Source: Streptomyces sp. KL109B (GTDB taxonomy: Bacteria; Actinomycetota; Actinomycetes; Streptomycetales; Streptomycetaceae). Taken from it: DNA of 64,000 nucleotides. Position 1 is the stretch's first letter. Each line of letters begins with the position of its first letter. Under the pieces are notes generated by a model. The model did not search any database, was not told the origin of the DNA, and saw only the letters and a list, made by a program, of their open reading frames with translations. The translations under genes and the position numbers were made by a program. This document shows positions 1 to 8,303 of the stretch, piece by piece. The stretch covers positions 220,346 to 284,345 of the forward strand of contig NZ_JASERL010000013.1 in assembly GCF_030766935.1 (NCBI RefSeq), written 5' to 3'.

Positions 1-215
1 CGCTCGGTCCAGGCGAAGAGGGCGTCGTGGCTCGCGATGTCGTCGAGCCGCAGCACGGGCGCCCCGCCGAGCGCCTCCGCGAGCCGCACCGCGAGCGTCG
101 ACTTGCCGGAACCCGCGTGCCCGTCGACGCCGACGAGCCGCGTGCGGCCGCAGGAGGGCGGCAGCCGGCGGATCCGCCCGGCCAGCTCGGACAGGGGCAC
201 ATGGTGGTAGCTCAC
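1..215 (-). CDS. Uridine kinase-like P-loop protein (5' part only)
   Basis: Reading the minus strand from a GTG at 215 gives an open frame that runs off the left edge, about 71 codons. It contains a clean Walker A motif, GVDGHAGSGKSTLA, around residues 30-43, followed by LRLDDIASHDALFAW. That order (P-loop, then an early Asp-rich segment) is seen in uridine kinase and related nucleoside/pantothenate kinases, which phosphorylate small metabolites in the cytoplasm. The residues that decide the substrate lie outside the window, so the exact reaction is unknown. The gene diverges from the C39-like peptidase. The 184-bp gap between them holds a dre-like site that could affect either gene. The GTG start is the first in-frame start; no strong Shine-Dalgarno sequence is obvious. 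Confidence 0.7.
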   Translation of the reverse strand, partial: MSYHHVPLSELAGRIRRLPPSCGRTRLVGVDGHAGSGKSTLAVRLAEALGGAPVLRLDDIASHDALFAWTE

Positions 216-274
216 GGCCGCAAGGGTACGACGCGGCCCGGATCGGTTTCGCGCGCGCCGCCGCAGGTCATGCC

Positions 275-290
275 AGTGGTGAAGACCAAT
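275..290. promoter_or_regulatory. Candidate DasR-responsive element (dre)
   Basis: AGTGGTGAAGACCAAT at 275-290 matches 13 of 16 positions of the DasR consensus A(C/G)TGGTCTAGACCA(C/G)T. DasR is the GntR-family N-acetylglucosamine regulator of Streptomyces. The site lies 109 bp before the C39-like peptidase start and 60 bp from the divergent kinase start. Binding is inferred from sequence only. Confidence 0.5.
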
Positions 291-398
291 ATTGGTGCGG
301 CGGCGCGGGCCCGGAACGCTGGTGGAAATCCCGCCTCTGCGGCCATAGTTGGCGCACTCCTCCACACCAGTTCGACCCGTCGACCGAGGGATCAGCCG

Positions 399-1793
399 AT
401 GACCCGACCCGAAAGCGCGTCCCCCCTCTCCCGCAGAACCCTGCTCGCGGCGGCCGCGGGCGCCGCGCTCGCCACGACGGCCGCCGCGGTCCCCGCGCAC
501 GCCTCCGGCAACTCCCAGAACGCCACCCGGCCCGCGCAGAAGAAGGCGGCGCCCCGCCTCGTGGACAACCGCACCTGGACGTCGTACGCCGACTGGCTCT
601 CCGGCACCGCGAACGGCACGCGCGCCCTCGACGGCGAGCGCCCCGGCGTGACGATCGCCGCGCCCGCGGGCACACGGACGTACACCGATCCGCACCTCCA
701 CAAGAAGGCCGACTGGGAGTACGCCGAGTGGCTCTCCCCGGTTCATGCGCTCTCCGTACCCGCCACGGAGGTCGTCGCGTCCTGGAACGCGCGCACCCCC
801 AAGGGCACCTGGATCCAGATCGAGCTCCAGGGCACGTACACGGACGGCGCCGAGACGCCGTGGTACGTGATGGGCCGCTGGACGGCGGGCGACGACGAGA
901 GCGCCGACATCCGCCGCACCTCGGTGGACGACCAGTCCGACGGGAAGTCGAGCATCTGGACGGACACGTTCTCCATCGACGACACCGCCTCCGGCCTTCG
1001 CCTCGTCTCGTACCGGCTGCGGCTCACGCTGCTGCGCGCGCCGGGCTCCAAGGCGTCGCCCACGGTGTGGCGGCTCGGCGCCATGGGCTCGGACATCCCG
1101 GACCGCTTCACGGTGCCCGCGTCCGCGCCGGGGCTCGTCAAGGAGTTGAAGGTCCCGCGCTACTCGCAGAACATCCACGTCGGCCAGTACCCCGAGTACG
1201 ACAACGGCGGCGAGGCCTGGTGCAGTCCCACGTCCTCGCAGATGATCATCGAGTACTGGGGCCGCAGGCCGACGGCCGAGCAGCTGGCCTGGGTCGACCC
1301 GTCCTTCGCCGACCCACAGGTCTGCCACGCGGCACGTTATACGTATGACTACCAGTACGAGGGTTGCGGCAACTGGCCGTTCAACGCGGCGTACGCGGCG
1401 ACGTACAAGGACATGCAGGGCGTCGTCACCCGTCTCGCCTCCCTGAAGGACCTGGAGACGCTGATCGCGGCCGGCATCCCGGCCATAACGTCCCAGTCGT
1501 TCCTCAAGTCGGAGCTGACCGGAGCGGGCTACGGCACGTCGGGACACCTGATGACGGTCATCGGCTTCACCGCCGACGGCGATGTGATCGCCAACGACCC
1601 GGCCTCGCCCAGCGACGAGGCGGTCCGCCGCGTCTACAACAGGCGCGAGTGGGAGAACATCTGGCTGCGCACCAAGCGCTACAACGCCGACGGCAAGGTC
1701 GTCTCCGGCACGGGCGGCGTCTGCTACCTGTACTTCCCGGCCCAGCCGACCGACAGGCAGCGCAAGGCGCTGGCGGCGGTGGGCGTGCGCTGA
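399..1793 (+). CDS. Secreted C39-like cysteine peptidase, Tat signal
   Basis: This is a 464-residue protein. The frame is open further upstream, but ATG 399 is chosen because it follows GAGGGA and begins MTRPESASPLSRRTLLAAAAG, a textbook twin-arginine signal (SRRTLL) ending near AHA at about residue 33. The N-terminal half (about 40-240) looks like an all-beta region. The C-terminal half carries a papain-like C39-type triad: Cys275 in GEAWCSPTSS, His383 in GHLMTVIGF and Asp400 in NDPAS. C39-like domains cleave peptides, some at double-glycine leaders, but this stand-alone exported form has no linked bacteriocin or ABC transporter, so its substrate is unknown. It is probably a folded extracellular enzyme exported by Tat. 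A dre-like site upstream suggests it responds to chitin/GlcNAc status, which is inference. Confidence 0.82.
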   Translation: MTRPESASPLSRRTLLAAAAGAALATTAAAVPAHASGNSQNATRPAQKKAAPRLVDNRTWTSYADWLSGTANGTRALDGERPGVTIAAPAGTRTYTDPHLHKKADWEYAEWLSPVHALSVPATEVVASWNARTPKGTWIQIELQGTYTDGAETPWYVMGRWTAGDDESADIRRTSVDDQSDGKSSIWTDTFSIDDTASGLRLVSYRLRLTLLRAPGSKASPTVWRLGAMGSDIPDRFTVPASAPGLVKELKVPRYSQNIHVGQYPEYDNGGEAWCSPTSSQMIIEYWGRRPTAEQLAWVDPSFADPQVCHAARYTYDYQYEGCGNWPFNAAYAATYKDMQGVVTRLASLKDLETLIAAGIPAITSQSFLKSELTGAGYGTSGHLMTVIGFTADGDVIANDPASPSDEAVRRVYNRREWENIWLRTKRYNADGKVVSGTGGVCYLYFPAQPTDRQRKALAAVGVR

Positions 1794-1821
1794 CCGCGCA
1801 CCGATGAGCCGGACCGCCCAC

Positions 1822-1864
1822 CGCGGTCTCCTTACGTAGAGACGCTCTACGTAAGGAGACCGCG
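1822..1864. promoter_or_regulatory. Perfect 20-bp inverted repeat covering the RBS
   Basis: The arms 1822-1841 and 1845-1864 are perfect reverse complements separated by only ACG. The right arm contains the Shine-Dalgarno AAGGAG (1853-1858) and ends directly before ATG 1865. In RNA this would form a very stable hairpin hiding the ribosome site. In DNA it would be an ideal operator for a dimeric repressor. It could also end transcripts arriving from the peptidase gene, although no U-tract follows. Confidence 0.75.
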
Positions 1865-2347
1865 ATGCGGCAGCGCAACACCAACGACCCCGCCCTCCGC
1901 GCACTCGCCCCGCTCGTCGGCGACTGGCACCAGTGGGCGCTCCCCGGCGGGTCCACGCGCATCGGGCCGATCCCCACCTCGTACGCCTGGACACCGGACG
2001 GCGGCTTCCTCGTGCAGCGCGCCGACCTCCCGCCGGACCTCGTCCTCCCGGAGGGCTGGCGCGAACACCACCCGTTCCCGACCGTCGCCTACATCGGGTA
2101 CGACGACGCGGCCGGGCACTTCACGATGCTCTACGCCGACGGGCGCGGCGTCTCCCGCGCGTACGGGCTGAGCCTGACCGAGGGCGAGCTGCGGATCTGG
2201 CGGTCAGCGCCCGACTTCCACCAGCGCTTCTCCGCCCGCTTCGACGCCTCGGGCGACACCCTCACGGGGGCCTGGGAGGCGTCGAAGGACGGAGAGGCGT
2301 GGCACACGGACTTCGGGGTGGTGTACGAGCGGGTCGGCGGCCGGTGA
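1865..2347 (+). CDS. Conserved hypothetical protein, possible DUF1579-like barrel
   Basis: This is a 160-residue soluble protein without signal peptide or membrane segment. It starts ALRALAPLVGDWHQW, reminiscent of the LxxLVGxW opening of DUF1579 and related lipocalin-like small barrels. It then alternates short beta-type segments (YAWTPDGGFLVQR, TVAYIGYDDAAGHFTMLYAD, GELRIWRSAPDFHQRFSARF), consistent with a small beta-barrel. No catalytic motif is visible, so its function is unknown. ATG 1865 is certain: AAGGAG lies seven bases upstream, inside the perfect inverted repeat. It lies 71 bp after the peptidase gene on the same strand and ends 9 bp from the convergent M1 peptidase. The hairpin implies independent, tightly controlled translation. 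Confidence 0.7.
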   Translation: MRQRNTNDPALRALAPLVGDWHQWALPGGSTRIGPIPTSYAWTPDGGFLVQRADLPPDLVLPEGWREHHPFPTVAYIGYDDAAGHFTMLYADGRGVSRAYGLSLTEGELRIWRSAPDFHQRFSARFDASGDTLTGAWEASKDGEAWHTDFGVVYERVGGR

Positions 2348-2356
2348 CGGCCGGGG

Positions 2357-3847
2357 TCAGCCGGTGACGACCGGGTTGACCACCCAGTCCGGGTGGCCGG
2401 GCATCGGCGGCGTCTTGGAGCCGTACAGCCAGGGACGCAGGAAGTCCGACAGGTCGTGGCCCGCGACCTTCGAGGCGAGCGCGATGTAGTCGGCCGTGGA
2501 CGCGGTCTTCCCCCGGTACTGCGTGACCCACGCCCGCTCGATCCTCCCGAAGGTCTCCGCGCCGACCTGCGCGCGCAGCGCGTACAGGACGAGCGCCGAG
2601 CCGTCGTAGCGCATGCGCTTGAAGAGGTTCGGCTCGGTGGGCTCGGCGGGCGCGCCGTAGTCGTGGCGCCACTGGTCGTGGTTCTCGTAGGCCGTCTTCA
2701 TGGCGGCCTCGAAGCTGTCGCCGCCGTGCTCCTCGGAGTACCAGCGCTCGTAGAAGCGGGCGTGGCCCTCGCTGAGCCACAGGTCGGACCACGTGGCGAT
2801 GCCGACGCTGTCGCCGAGCCACTGGTGGGCCAGCTCGTGCACGAGATTGCGCTCGGCGTCGACCTTGGTGCCGAGCAGGTCCGCCTTCGGGACGAGCGAC
2901 AGCGTCTGCGTCTCCAGGGCGACGCCGAGGTCCGTGTCGCCGACGAGGACGCCGTACCGGTTGAAGGGGTACGGGCCCAACTTCTCCCGCAGCCACGCCA
3001 AATGGTCGGGCGTGAGGTCGCGGTACTGCTTCGTCGGCGCGACGAGGTCGTCCGGCACGACATCGCGCAGCGGCAGCCCGTCGGGGCCCGTGCCGTCGAT
3101 CAACTGGAACTTACCAATGGCCAGTTGGACCAGCTGCGTCGCGAGCGGCTGCTCGGAGTCGTACGTCCAGCGGACCCGCCCGTCGCCCTGCTCGGCGCGG
3201 TCCACGAGGCGCCCGTTCGCGACGGCCGTCCGGTCGGCGGGGGTCGTCACGCGGAACGTGATGGGGGCACGCCGGCTCGGGTGGTCGTTCGACGGGAAGA
3301 TCATCTTGGCGCCGTTGGGCTGCGGGTACAGGACCGTGCCGTCCGGCGTCGGGATCCAGCCGTAGTCCTCGATCGCGTCGTCGCGGTGCCGCACCTGCGT
3401 CGGGTCGGCGGTGTACCTGACCCGCACGGTGAAGGAACTGCCCTTGGGTATCGCGGACTTGGGCGTGACGATCAGCTCGTCGCCCTCGCGCCTGGTCTGC
3501 GCGGCGCTCCCGTTCACGGTCACCGAGCGCAGCTCGTTCCCCGCGAAGTCGAGGTCGAAGCGGGAGAGCGCCTGGGTGGCGGTGGCCTTGACGGTGGTCG
3601 CGGCGGCGAACGGGGTGCGCGGCGCCTGCCAGTCGAAGTCGAGCGTGTAATGGCGCACCGTGTAGCCGCCGTTGCCGTCGAGCGGGAACATCGGGTCGCC
3701 GAGGCCCGCGGCGCCCGGCGTCGGGGTCTCGGTCGCCGCCCGGGAGACGGCTGCCGGGCCGGTCAGCGCCGCGGTGACGGTGATCGCGGCGGCGAGGGCG
3801 AGACGGGTTCTGCGGCGGGGTGTCCGGTACGTACTGAGCGGGCTCAT
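2357..3847 (-). CDS. Secreted M1-family zinc metallopeptidase
   Basis: This is a 496-residue protein with a Sec-type signal: a basic N-terminus (TPRRRTRLALAAAITVTAAL) and likely cleavage near residue 35. The zinc site HELAHQWLGD begins near residue 337, and a downstream Glu sits in LWLSEGHARFYE, giving the HExxH-18-E pattern of gluzincins. LGVALETQT replaces the usual GAMEN exopeptidase motif. M1 enzymes remove N-terminal residues from peptides. At under 500 residues it lacks the long C-terminal helical domain of PepN, like other short secreted actinobacterial M1 enzymes. The start ATG 3847 follows GGAAGG. It converges on the small barrel-like gene with a 9-bp gap. Likely role: extracellular peptide use. 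The family assignment is secure; the substrate is not known. Confidence 0.88.
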   Translation of the reverse strand: MSPLSTYRTPRRRTRLALAAAITVTAALTGPAAVSRAATETPTPGAAGLGDPMFPLDGNGGYTVRHYTLDFDWQAPRTPFAAATTVKATATQALSRFDLDFAGNELRSVTVNGSAAQTRREGDELIVTPKSAIPKGSSFTVRVRYTADPTQVRHRDDAIEDYGWIPTPDGTVLYPQPNGAKMIFPSNDHPSRRAPITFRVTTPADRTAVANGRLVDRAEQGDGRVRWTYDSEQPLATQLVQLAIGKFQLIDGTGPDGLPLRDVVPDDLVAPTKQYRDLTPDHLAWLREKLGPYPFNRYGVLVGDTDLGVALETQTLSLVPKADLLGTKVDAERNLVHELAHQWLGDSVGIATWSDLWLSEGHARFYERWYSEEHGGDSFEAAMKTAYENHDQWRHDYGAPAEPTEPNLFKRMRYDGSALVLYALRAQVGAETFGRIERAWVTQYRGKTASTADYIALASKVAGHDLSDFLRPWLYGSKTPPMPGHPDWVVNPVVTG

Positions 3848-4032
3848 CGGGAACCTTCCGGTCGGACGGAACGCGTCGCAATATGGGACGCGTCACAGCG
3901 CGGCCCGGTTGTACGTGACCAAGCTCTCGGCCGCGCGGCGGCGATCCGGTGGCATGGTGGAGAAGGCGCCGGAGGGGGTCCGGGCGCCGCCGGGGGAGCC
4001 AGGACCAGCACCGCGACCCGAGCGAGACACCC

Positions 4033-4188
4033 ATGACCGCAAGCTCTGCCACCGCCGCTTCCGCCGCCGCCCCTCGCGCCCGCACCGGCGGCCCCGACGA
4101 CAACGGGCCCAAGATCCTCGAACACGTCCTGGGCTGGACCTTCGTCGTGGTCCTCGCGATGCTCGTCACCCAGCTCGGCTGGATGTGA
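4033..4188 (+). CDS. Small single-span membrane protein
   Basis: This is a 51-residue protein starting at ATG 4033, with an Ala/Ser/Thr-rich cytoplasmic head (MTASSATAASAAAPRARTGG) and one hydrophobic helix (LGWTFVVVLAMLVTQLGWM) at the extreme C-terminus. A longer upstream frame exists but is Arg-rich, shadow-like sequence, so the short start is preferred. It lies 56 bp upstream of the TetR regulator on the same strand, so the two may be co-transcribed. No function can be assigned. The composition and tail helix are typical of small conserved Streptomyces membrane proteins. Confidence 0.6.
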   Translation: MTASSATAASAAAPRARTGGPDDNGPKILEHVLGWTFVVVLAMLVTQLGWM

Positions 4189-4243
4189 CCGAGGCGTCTG
4201 CCATACTGCGGCATCCGCCAGGAGTCCGAGACCAGGGCCGCAC

Positions 4244-4903
4244 GTGAACACCAGCGACACCAGCGACACAAGCGACACCAGCCACCAGCGGGCCGCGCAC
4301 GGCACCGACCGCTCCACCGCCCGCCGCGCCGAACTCATCGCCATCGGCCGCAAGTTGTTCGCCGACACGTCCTACGACGCGCTGTCCATGGACGACATCG
4401 CACAGCACGCGCGCGTGGCCAAGGGGCTGATCTACTACTACTTCAAGTCCAAGCGCGGCTACTACCTGGCGATCATCGAGGAGTCCGTCGGCGAACTCGT
4501 CGACGGCGCGAGCAGCGTCGGCGACCTGGCCCCCGTCGAGCGCGTGCACCGCACCGTGGACGGCTATCTGCGCTACGCGGAGCGGAACCAGGCGGCGTAC
4601 CGCACGATCGTCACGGGCGGCGTCGGCTTCGACGCCCAGGTGCAGGCCATCAGGGACGGGGTGCGCGACGCGCTGATCGACACCATCGCCAGGGCCGCGT
4701 ACGGGACGCCCGAGGTGCCGCGCCTGGCGCGGACGGCGCTGCTCGGCTGGCTGTGCGGCGTGGAGGGCATCACGCTCGACTGGATCGGCCACCAGGAGCT
4801 CGACCGGGGCCGGGTGCGCGCCCTGTTGGTCCGCACCCTCGGTCATACCCTGCGCGTGATCGAGGAGTTCGAGCCCTCGTACCCCGCGCCGGTGCTCCCC
4901 TGA
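4244..4903 (+). CDS. TetR-family transcriptional regulator
   Basis: This is a 219-residue protein. An N-terminal TetR DNA-binding domain spans about 25-75: AELIAIGRKLFADTSYDALSM, then the helix-turn-helix DDIAQHARVAKGLIYYYFKSKRGYY, with the signature GxxYYYFxSK. The rest is a helical ligand/dimer domain that cannot be matched to a ligand by eye. The GTG 4244 start is followed by an in-frame TSD repeat (TSDTSDTSDTS) encoded by 9-bp tandem units, so the disordered head may vary between strains. It follows the small membrane protein gene and is closed by a strong hairpin overlapping its stop. Its target is unknown; the divergent M1 gene or the adjacent membrane protein are the natural candidates. 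Confidence 0.85.
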   Translation: MNTSDTSDTSDTSHQRAAHGTDRSTARRAELIAIGRKLFADTSYDALSMDDIAQHARVAKGLIYYYFKSKRGYYLAIIEESVGELVDGASSVGDLAPVERVHRTVDGYLRYAERNQAAYRTIVTGGVGFDAQVQAIRDGVRDALIDTIARAAYGTPEVPRLARTALLGWLCGVEGITLDWIGHQELDRGRVRALLVRTLGHTLRVIEEFEPSYPAPVLP

Positions 4904-4926
4904 CCCGTACGGGACAGGGGAGCACC
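4891..4926. terminator. Bidirectional hairpin between the TetR and chitinase genes
   Basis: A perfect 12-bp stem (4891-4902 with 4915-4926) encloses a loop that itself contains the palindrome CCCGTACGGG. It overlaps the TetR stop and lies just beyond the chitinase stop on the other strand. It fits a shared terminator for two convergent genes, of the U-tract-poor type common in Streptomyces. Confidence 0.65.
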
Positions 4927-4945
4927 ATGGCGCTTGCCGTTCGGG

Positions 4946-6187
<1,242 letters not shown>

Positions 6188-6253
6188 CGTGTCTCCTCGT
6201 GGGGGAGGGGAGCGTGGGGTTCGTGCTGTGGACCTGCGCGCCGCACATTAGAA

Positions 6254-6286
6254 GGACTAGACCAGTGGGGTCAATGGTCCGAACCA
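6254..6286. promoter_or_regulatory. Two dre-like chitinase promoter repeats
   Basis: On the chitinase strand, ACTGGTCTAGTCC (6266-6254) and TGGTTCGGACCA (6286-6275) lie 67-99 bp before the ATG. Both resemble the 12-bp direct repeats of Streptomyces chitinase promoters and the DasR site TGGTCTAGACCA, with 1-4 differences in the core. They also lie upstream of the divergent acyl-CoA dehydrogenase, but the spacing favours the chitinase. Confidence 0.6.
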
Positions 6287-6516
6287 ATTTCGGCGCCGTC
6301 TGGAGTCTCGGAGGGGGCGCGAAAAAACTTTGGAGTAAGCGGTCGTTAACTAGTGACGAGGCGCTCCGTTTCGGGAATACTCAACACGCCGCAGCCGCGT
6401 GGTCTGCGCTTTCCGTGATCCGGAGGGGCAGCATCGGCTCGGCAGTGACCACCCGGCGCCGCCCGCCCACCCGGCGGTCGTCGCCGCAGTGCCCGCCCAG
6501 GGAGGAGAGCGTCGCC

Positions 6517-7680
6517 ATGCCGGAGCCAGGAGTCGAGCGCCAACTGCCGACGGACGAAGCTCAGGATCTGCTGCGGCTCGTCCGCGACATCGCGCGGCGT
6601 GAGATCGCCCCGCACACGGCCGAGGACGAGGAAGCGGGCCGCTTCCCGCGCGAGACCTTCGGGCTCCTCTCCGACGCGGGACTGCTCGGACTGCCGTACG
6701 ACGCCGAGTTCGGCGGCGGCGAGCAGCCGTACGAGGTCTATCTCCAGGTCCTCGAAGAGCTCGCGGCCGCCCGCCTCACGGTCGGCCTCGGCGTCAGCGT
6801 GCACTCGCTTGCCTGCCACGCCCTCGCCAACTTCGGCACGAAGGAGCAGCGCGCCGAGCACCTGCCCGACATGCTGGGCGGCGGCCTGCTCGGCGCCTAC
6901 TGCCTCTCCGAACCGGCTTCCGGCTCCGACGCGGCCTCCCTTCGTACGAAGGCGGTGCGCGACGGCGACGACTGGGTGCTCACGGGCACGAAGGCCTGGA
7001 TCACCCACGGCGGCATCGCGGACTTCTACACGGTGTTGGCCCGCACCGGCGGCGAGGGCGCGCACGGCATCACGGCGTTCCTGGTGCCCGGGGGCGCGGC
7101 GGGCCTGAGCGCGGCGCTGCCCGAGAAGAAGATGGGCATGAAGGGCTCACCCACCGCCCAGATCCACTTCGACGGGGTGCGGGTGAGCGACGCGCGCCGC
7201 ATCGGGGACGAGGGGCAGGGCTTCCAGATCGCCCTCTCCGCGCTCGACTCGGGCCGGCTCGGCATCGCGGCCTGCGCGGTCGGCGTCGCGCAGGCCGCGC
7301 TCGACGCGGCGGTGGATTACGCCAAGGGGCGCGCCCAGTTCGGCCGGCCCATCGCCGACTTCCAGGGGCTGCGCTTCATGCTCGCGGACATGGCCACTCA
7401 GATAGAGGCGGGCCGCGCCCTGTACTTGTCGGCGGCCCGGCTGCGGGACGCGGAGCGCCCCTTCTCCAAGCAGGCCGCCATGGCGAAGCTGCTGTGCACG
7501 GACGCCGCGATGAAGGTCACCACGGACGCGGTGCAGGTCCTCGGGGGGTACGGCTACACGGCCGACTTCCCGGCGGAGCGCCTGATGCGCGAGGCGAAGG
7601 TGCTCCAGATCGTCGAGGGCACCAATCAGATCCAGCGCATGGTCATCGCCCGTCACCTGGCCGGTCCTGAATCGCGCTGA
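6517..7680 (+). CDS. Acyl-CoA dehydrogenase
   Basis: This is a 387-residue flavoenzyme of standard length for the family. ATG 6517 is taken because GGAGGAG lies eight bases upstream; the longer open frame is promoter sequence. Family blocks are in order: an N-terminal helical domain; AYCLSEPASGSD (FAD/substrate contact, residues about 125-136); W-I-T-H-G in the beta domain; GGYGYTADFPAERLMREAK near 345; and the catalytic base Glu367 in QIVEGTNQIQ. It oxidises acyl-CoA to trans-2-enoyl-CoA and passes electrons to ETF in the cytoplasm. Glu in this position is typical of short-, medium- and branched-chain enzymes; chain length cannot be read further. It is divergent from the chitinase, and its last 38 bp overlap the opposite-strand Q/P-rich gene. 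Confidence 0.93.
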   Translation: MPEPGVERQLPTDEAQDLLRLVRDIARREIAPHTAEDEEAGRFPRETFGLLSDAGLLGLPYDAEFGGGEQPYEVYLQVLEELAAARLTVGLGVSVHSLACHALANFGTKEQRAEHLPDMLGGGLLGAYCLSEPASGSDAASLRTKAVRDGDDWVLTGTKAWITHGGIADFYTVLARTGGEGAHGITAFLVPGGAAGLSAALPEKKMGMKGSPTAQIHFDGVRVSDARRIGDEGQGFQIALSALDSGRLGIAACAVGVAQAALDAAVDYAKGRAQFGRPIADFQGLRFMLADMATQIEAGRALYLSAARLRDAERPFSKQAAMAKLLCTDAAMKVTTDAVQVLGGYGYTADFPAERLMREAKVLQIVEGTNQIQRMVIARHLAGPESR

Positions 7681-8104
7681 ACTGCCCGGTGCGCACGGTG
7701 GGCGCGATCAGCCGCGCCCACTCCGGGTCCGCACGCCCCGGCAGCGTCCTGCCGCGTTCGGTCCACGCGGTGACCATCGCCTGGTAGATCGGCGGGTTGT
7801 GGGGGCGGGGCTGGGGCGGTTGGGGCTGCGGGAGTGGCTGCGGCTGCCGCCGGGGGAGCGGTTGCGGTCCTGCGGCCTGTGGGGCCGGGGGTGTTGAGCG
7901 GGTCTGCCCGGTCTGTCCGGGCTGCCCGGTCTGCTGTGACTGTGGATCCTGCGTCTGTTGCTGGGGCTGCTGAGTCTGCTGGCCGTGCTGGCCGTGCTGG
8001 CCGTGCTCGCCCTGCTGAACCGATTCTGCGGCTGCGGTTACCGGTACGAGGATGCGCCTGCGTCGTCCCGTGGGCGCAGGTGCCGAGGTCTGCGTCGTGG
8101 TCAT
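7643..8104 (-). CDS. Gln/Pro-rich hypothetical protein
   Basis: This is a 153-residue protein. A basic head (about 1-30) leads into a low-complexity centre of Q, H, G and P (GEHGQHGQHGQQTQQPQQ..., then PQPLPQPQPPQP). A better-formed C-terminus follows from about residue 103: PPIYQAMVTAWTERGRTLPG, then DPEWARLIAPTVRTGQFS. That tail looks like a genuine conserved segment, which is why this frame is preferred to the others. There is no signal peptide or membrane helix. The 3' end overlaps the acyl-CoA dehydrogenase tail by 38 bp on the opposite strand. Function is unknown. The repeats make length variation between strains likely. Confidence 0.55.
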   Translation of the reverse strand: MTTTQTSAPAPTGRRRRILVPVTAAAESVQQGEHGQHGQHGQQTQQPQQQTQDPQSQQTGQPGQTGQTRSTPPAPQAAGPQPLPRRQPQPLPQPQPPQPRPHNPPIYQAMVTAWTERGRTLPGRADPEWARLIAPTVRTGQFSAIQDRPGDGR

Positions 8105-8142
8105 GCCCGTTCAACGAAAGGGGGACGATCGGGGTCACTGGT

Positions 8143-8235
8143 TGACGAATTCGAGCGTCAGTTCACGACATACCCGTACGCGTGGCATGGGCCGGTCGAA
8201 CGTCTGGCCAGCCGAGCCGAGCTGACGTACCGTCA
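8143..8235. promoter_or_regulatory. TGACG/CGTCA operator-like palindromes
   Basis: Two inverted repeats precede the AttH-like gene: TGACG-N8-CGTCA at 8143-8160 and TGACG-TAC-CGTCA at 8223-8235. The second has the same TGACG-N3-CGTCA form as the palindrome before the OB-fold/thiolase operon near 54.1 kb. They are likely binding sites for a dimeric repressor of TetR type, which is inference. Confidence 0.5.
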
Positions 8236-8303
8236 ACTCCGCCGCCGGGCAGGCCGCACCCCTCCGGGCGACGTCAACCGCCGTGCTCCCAGGGAGGTTT
8301 GCC

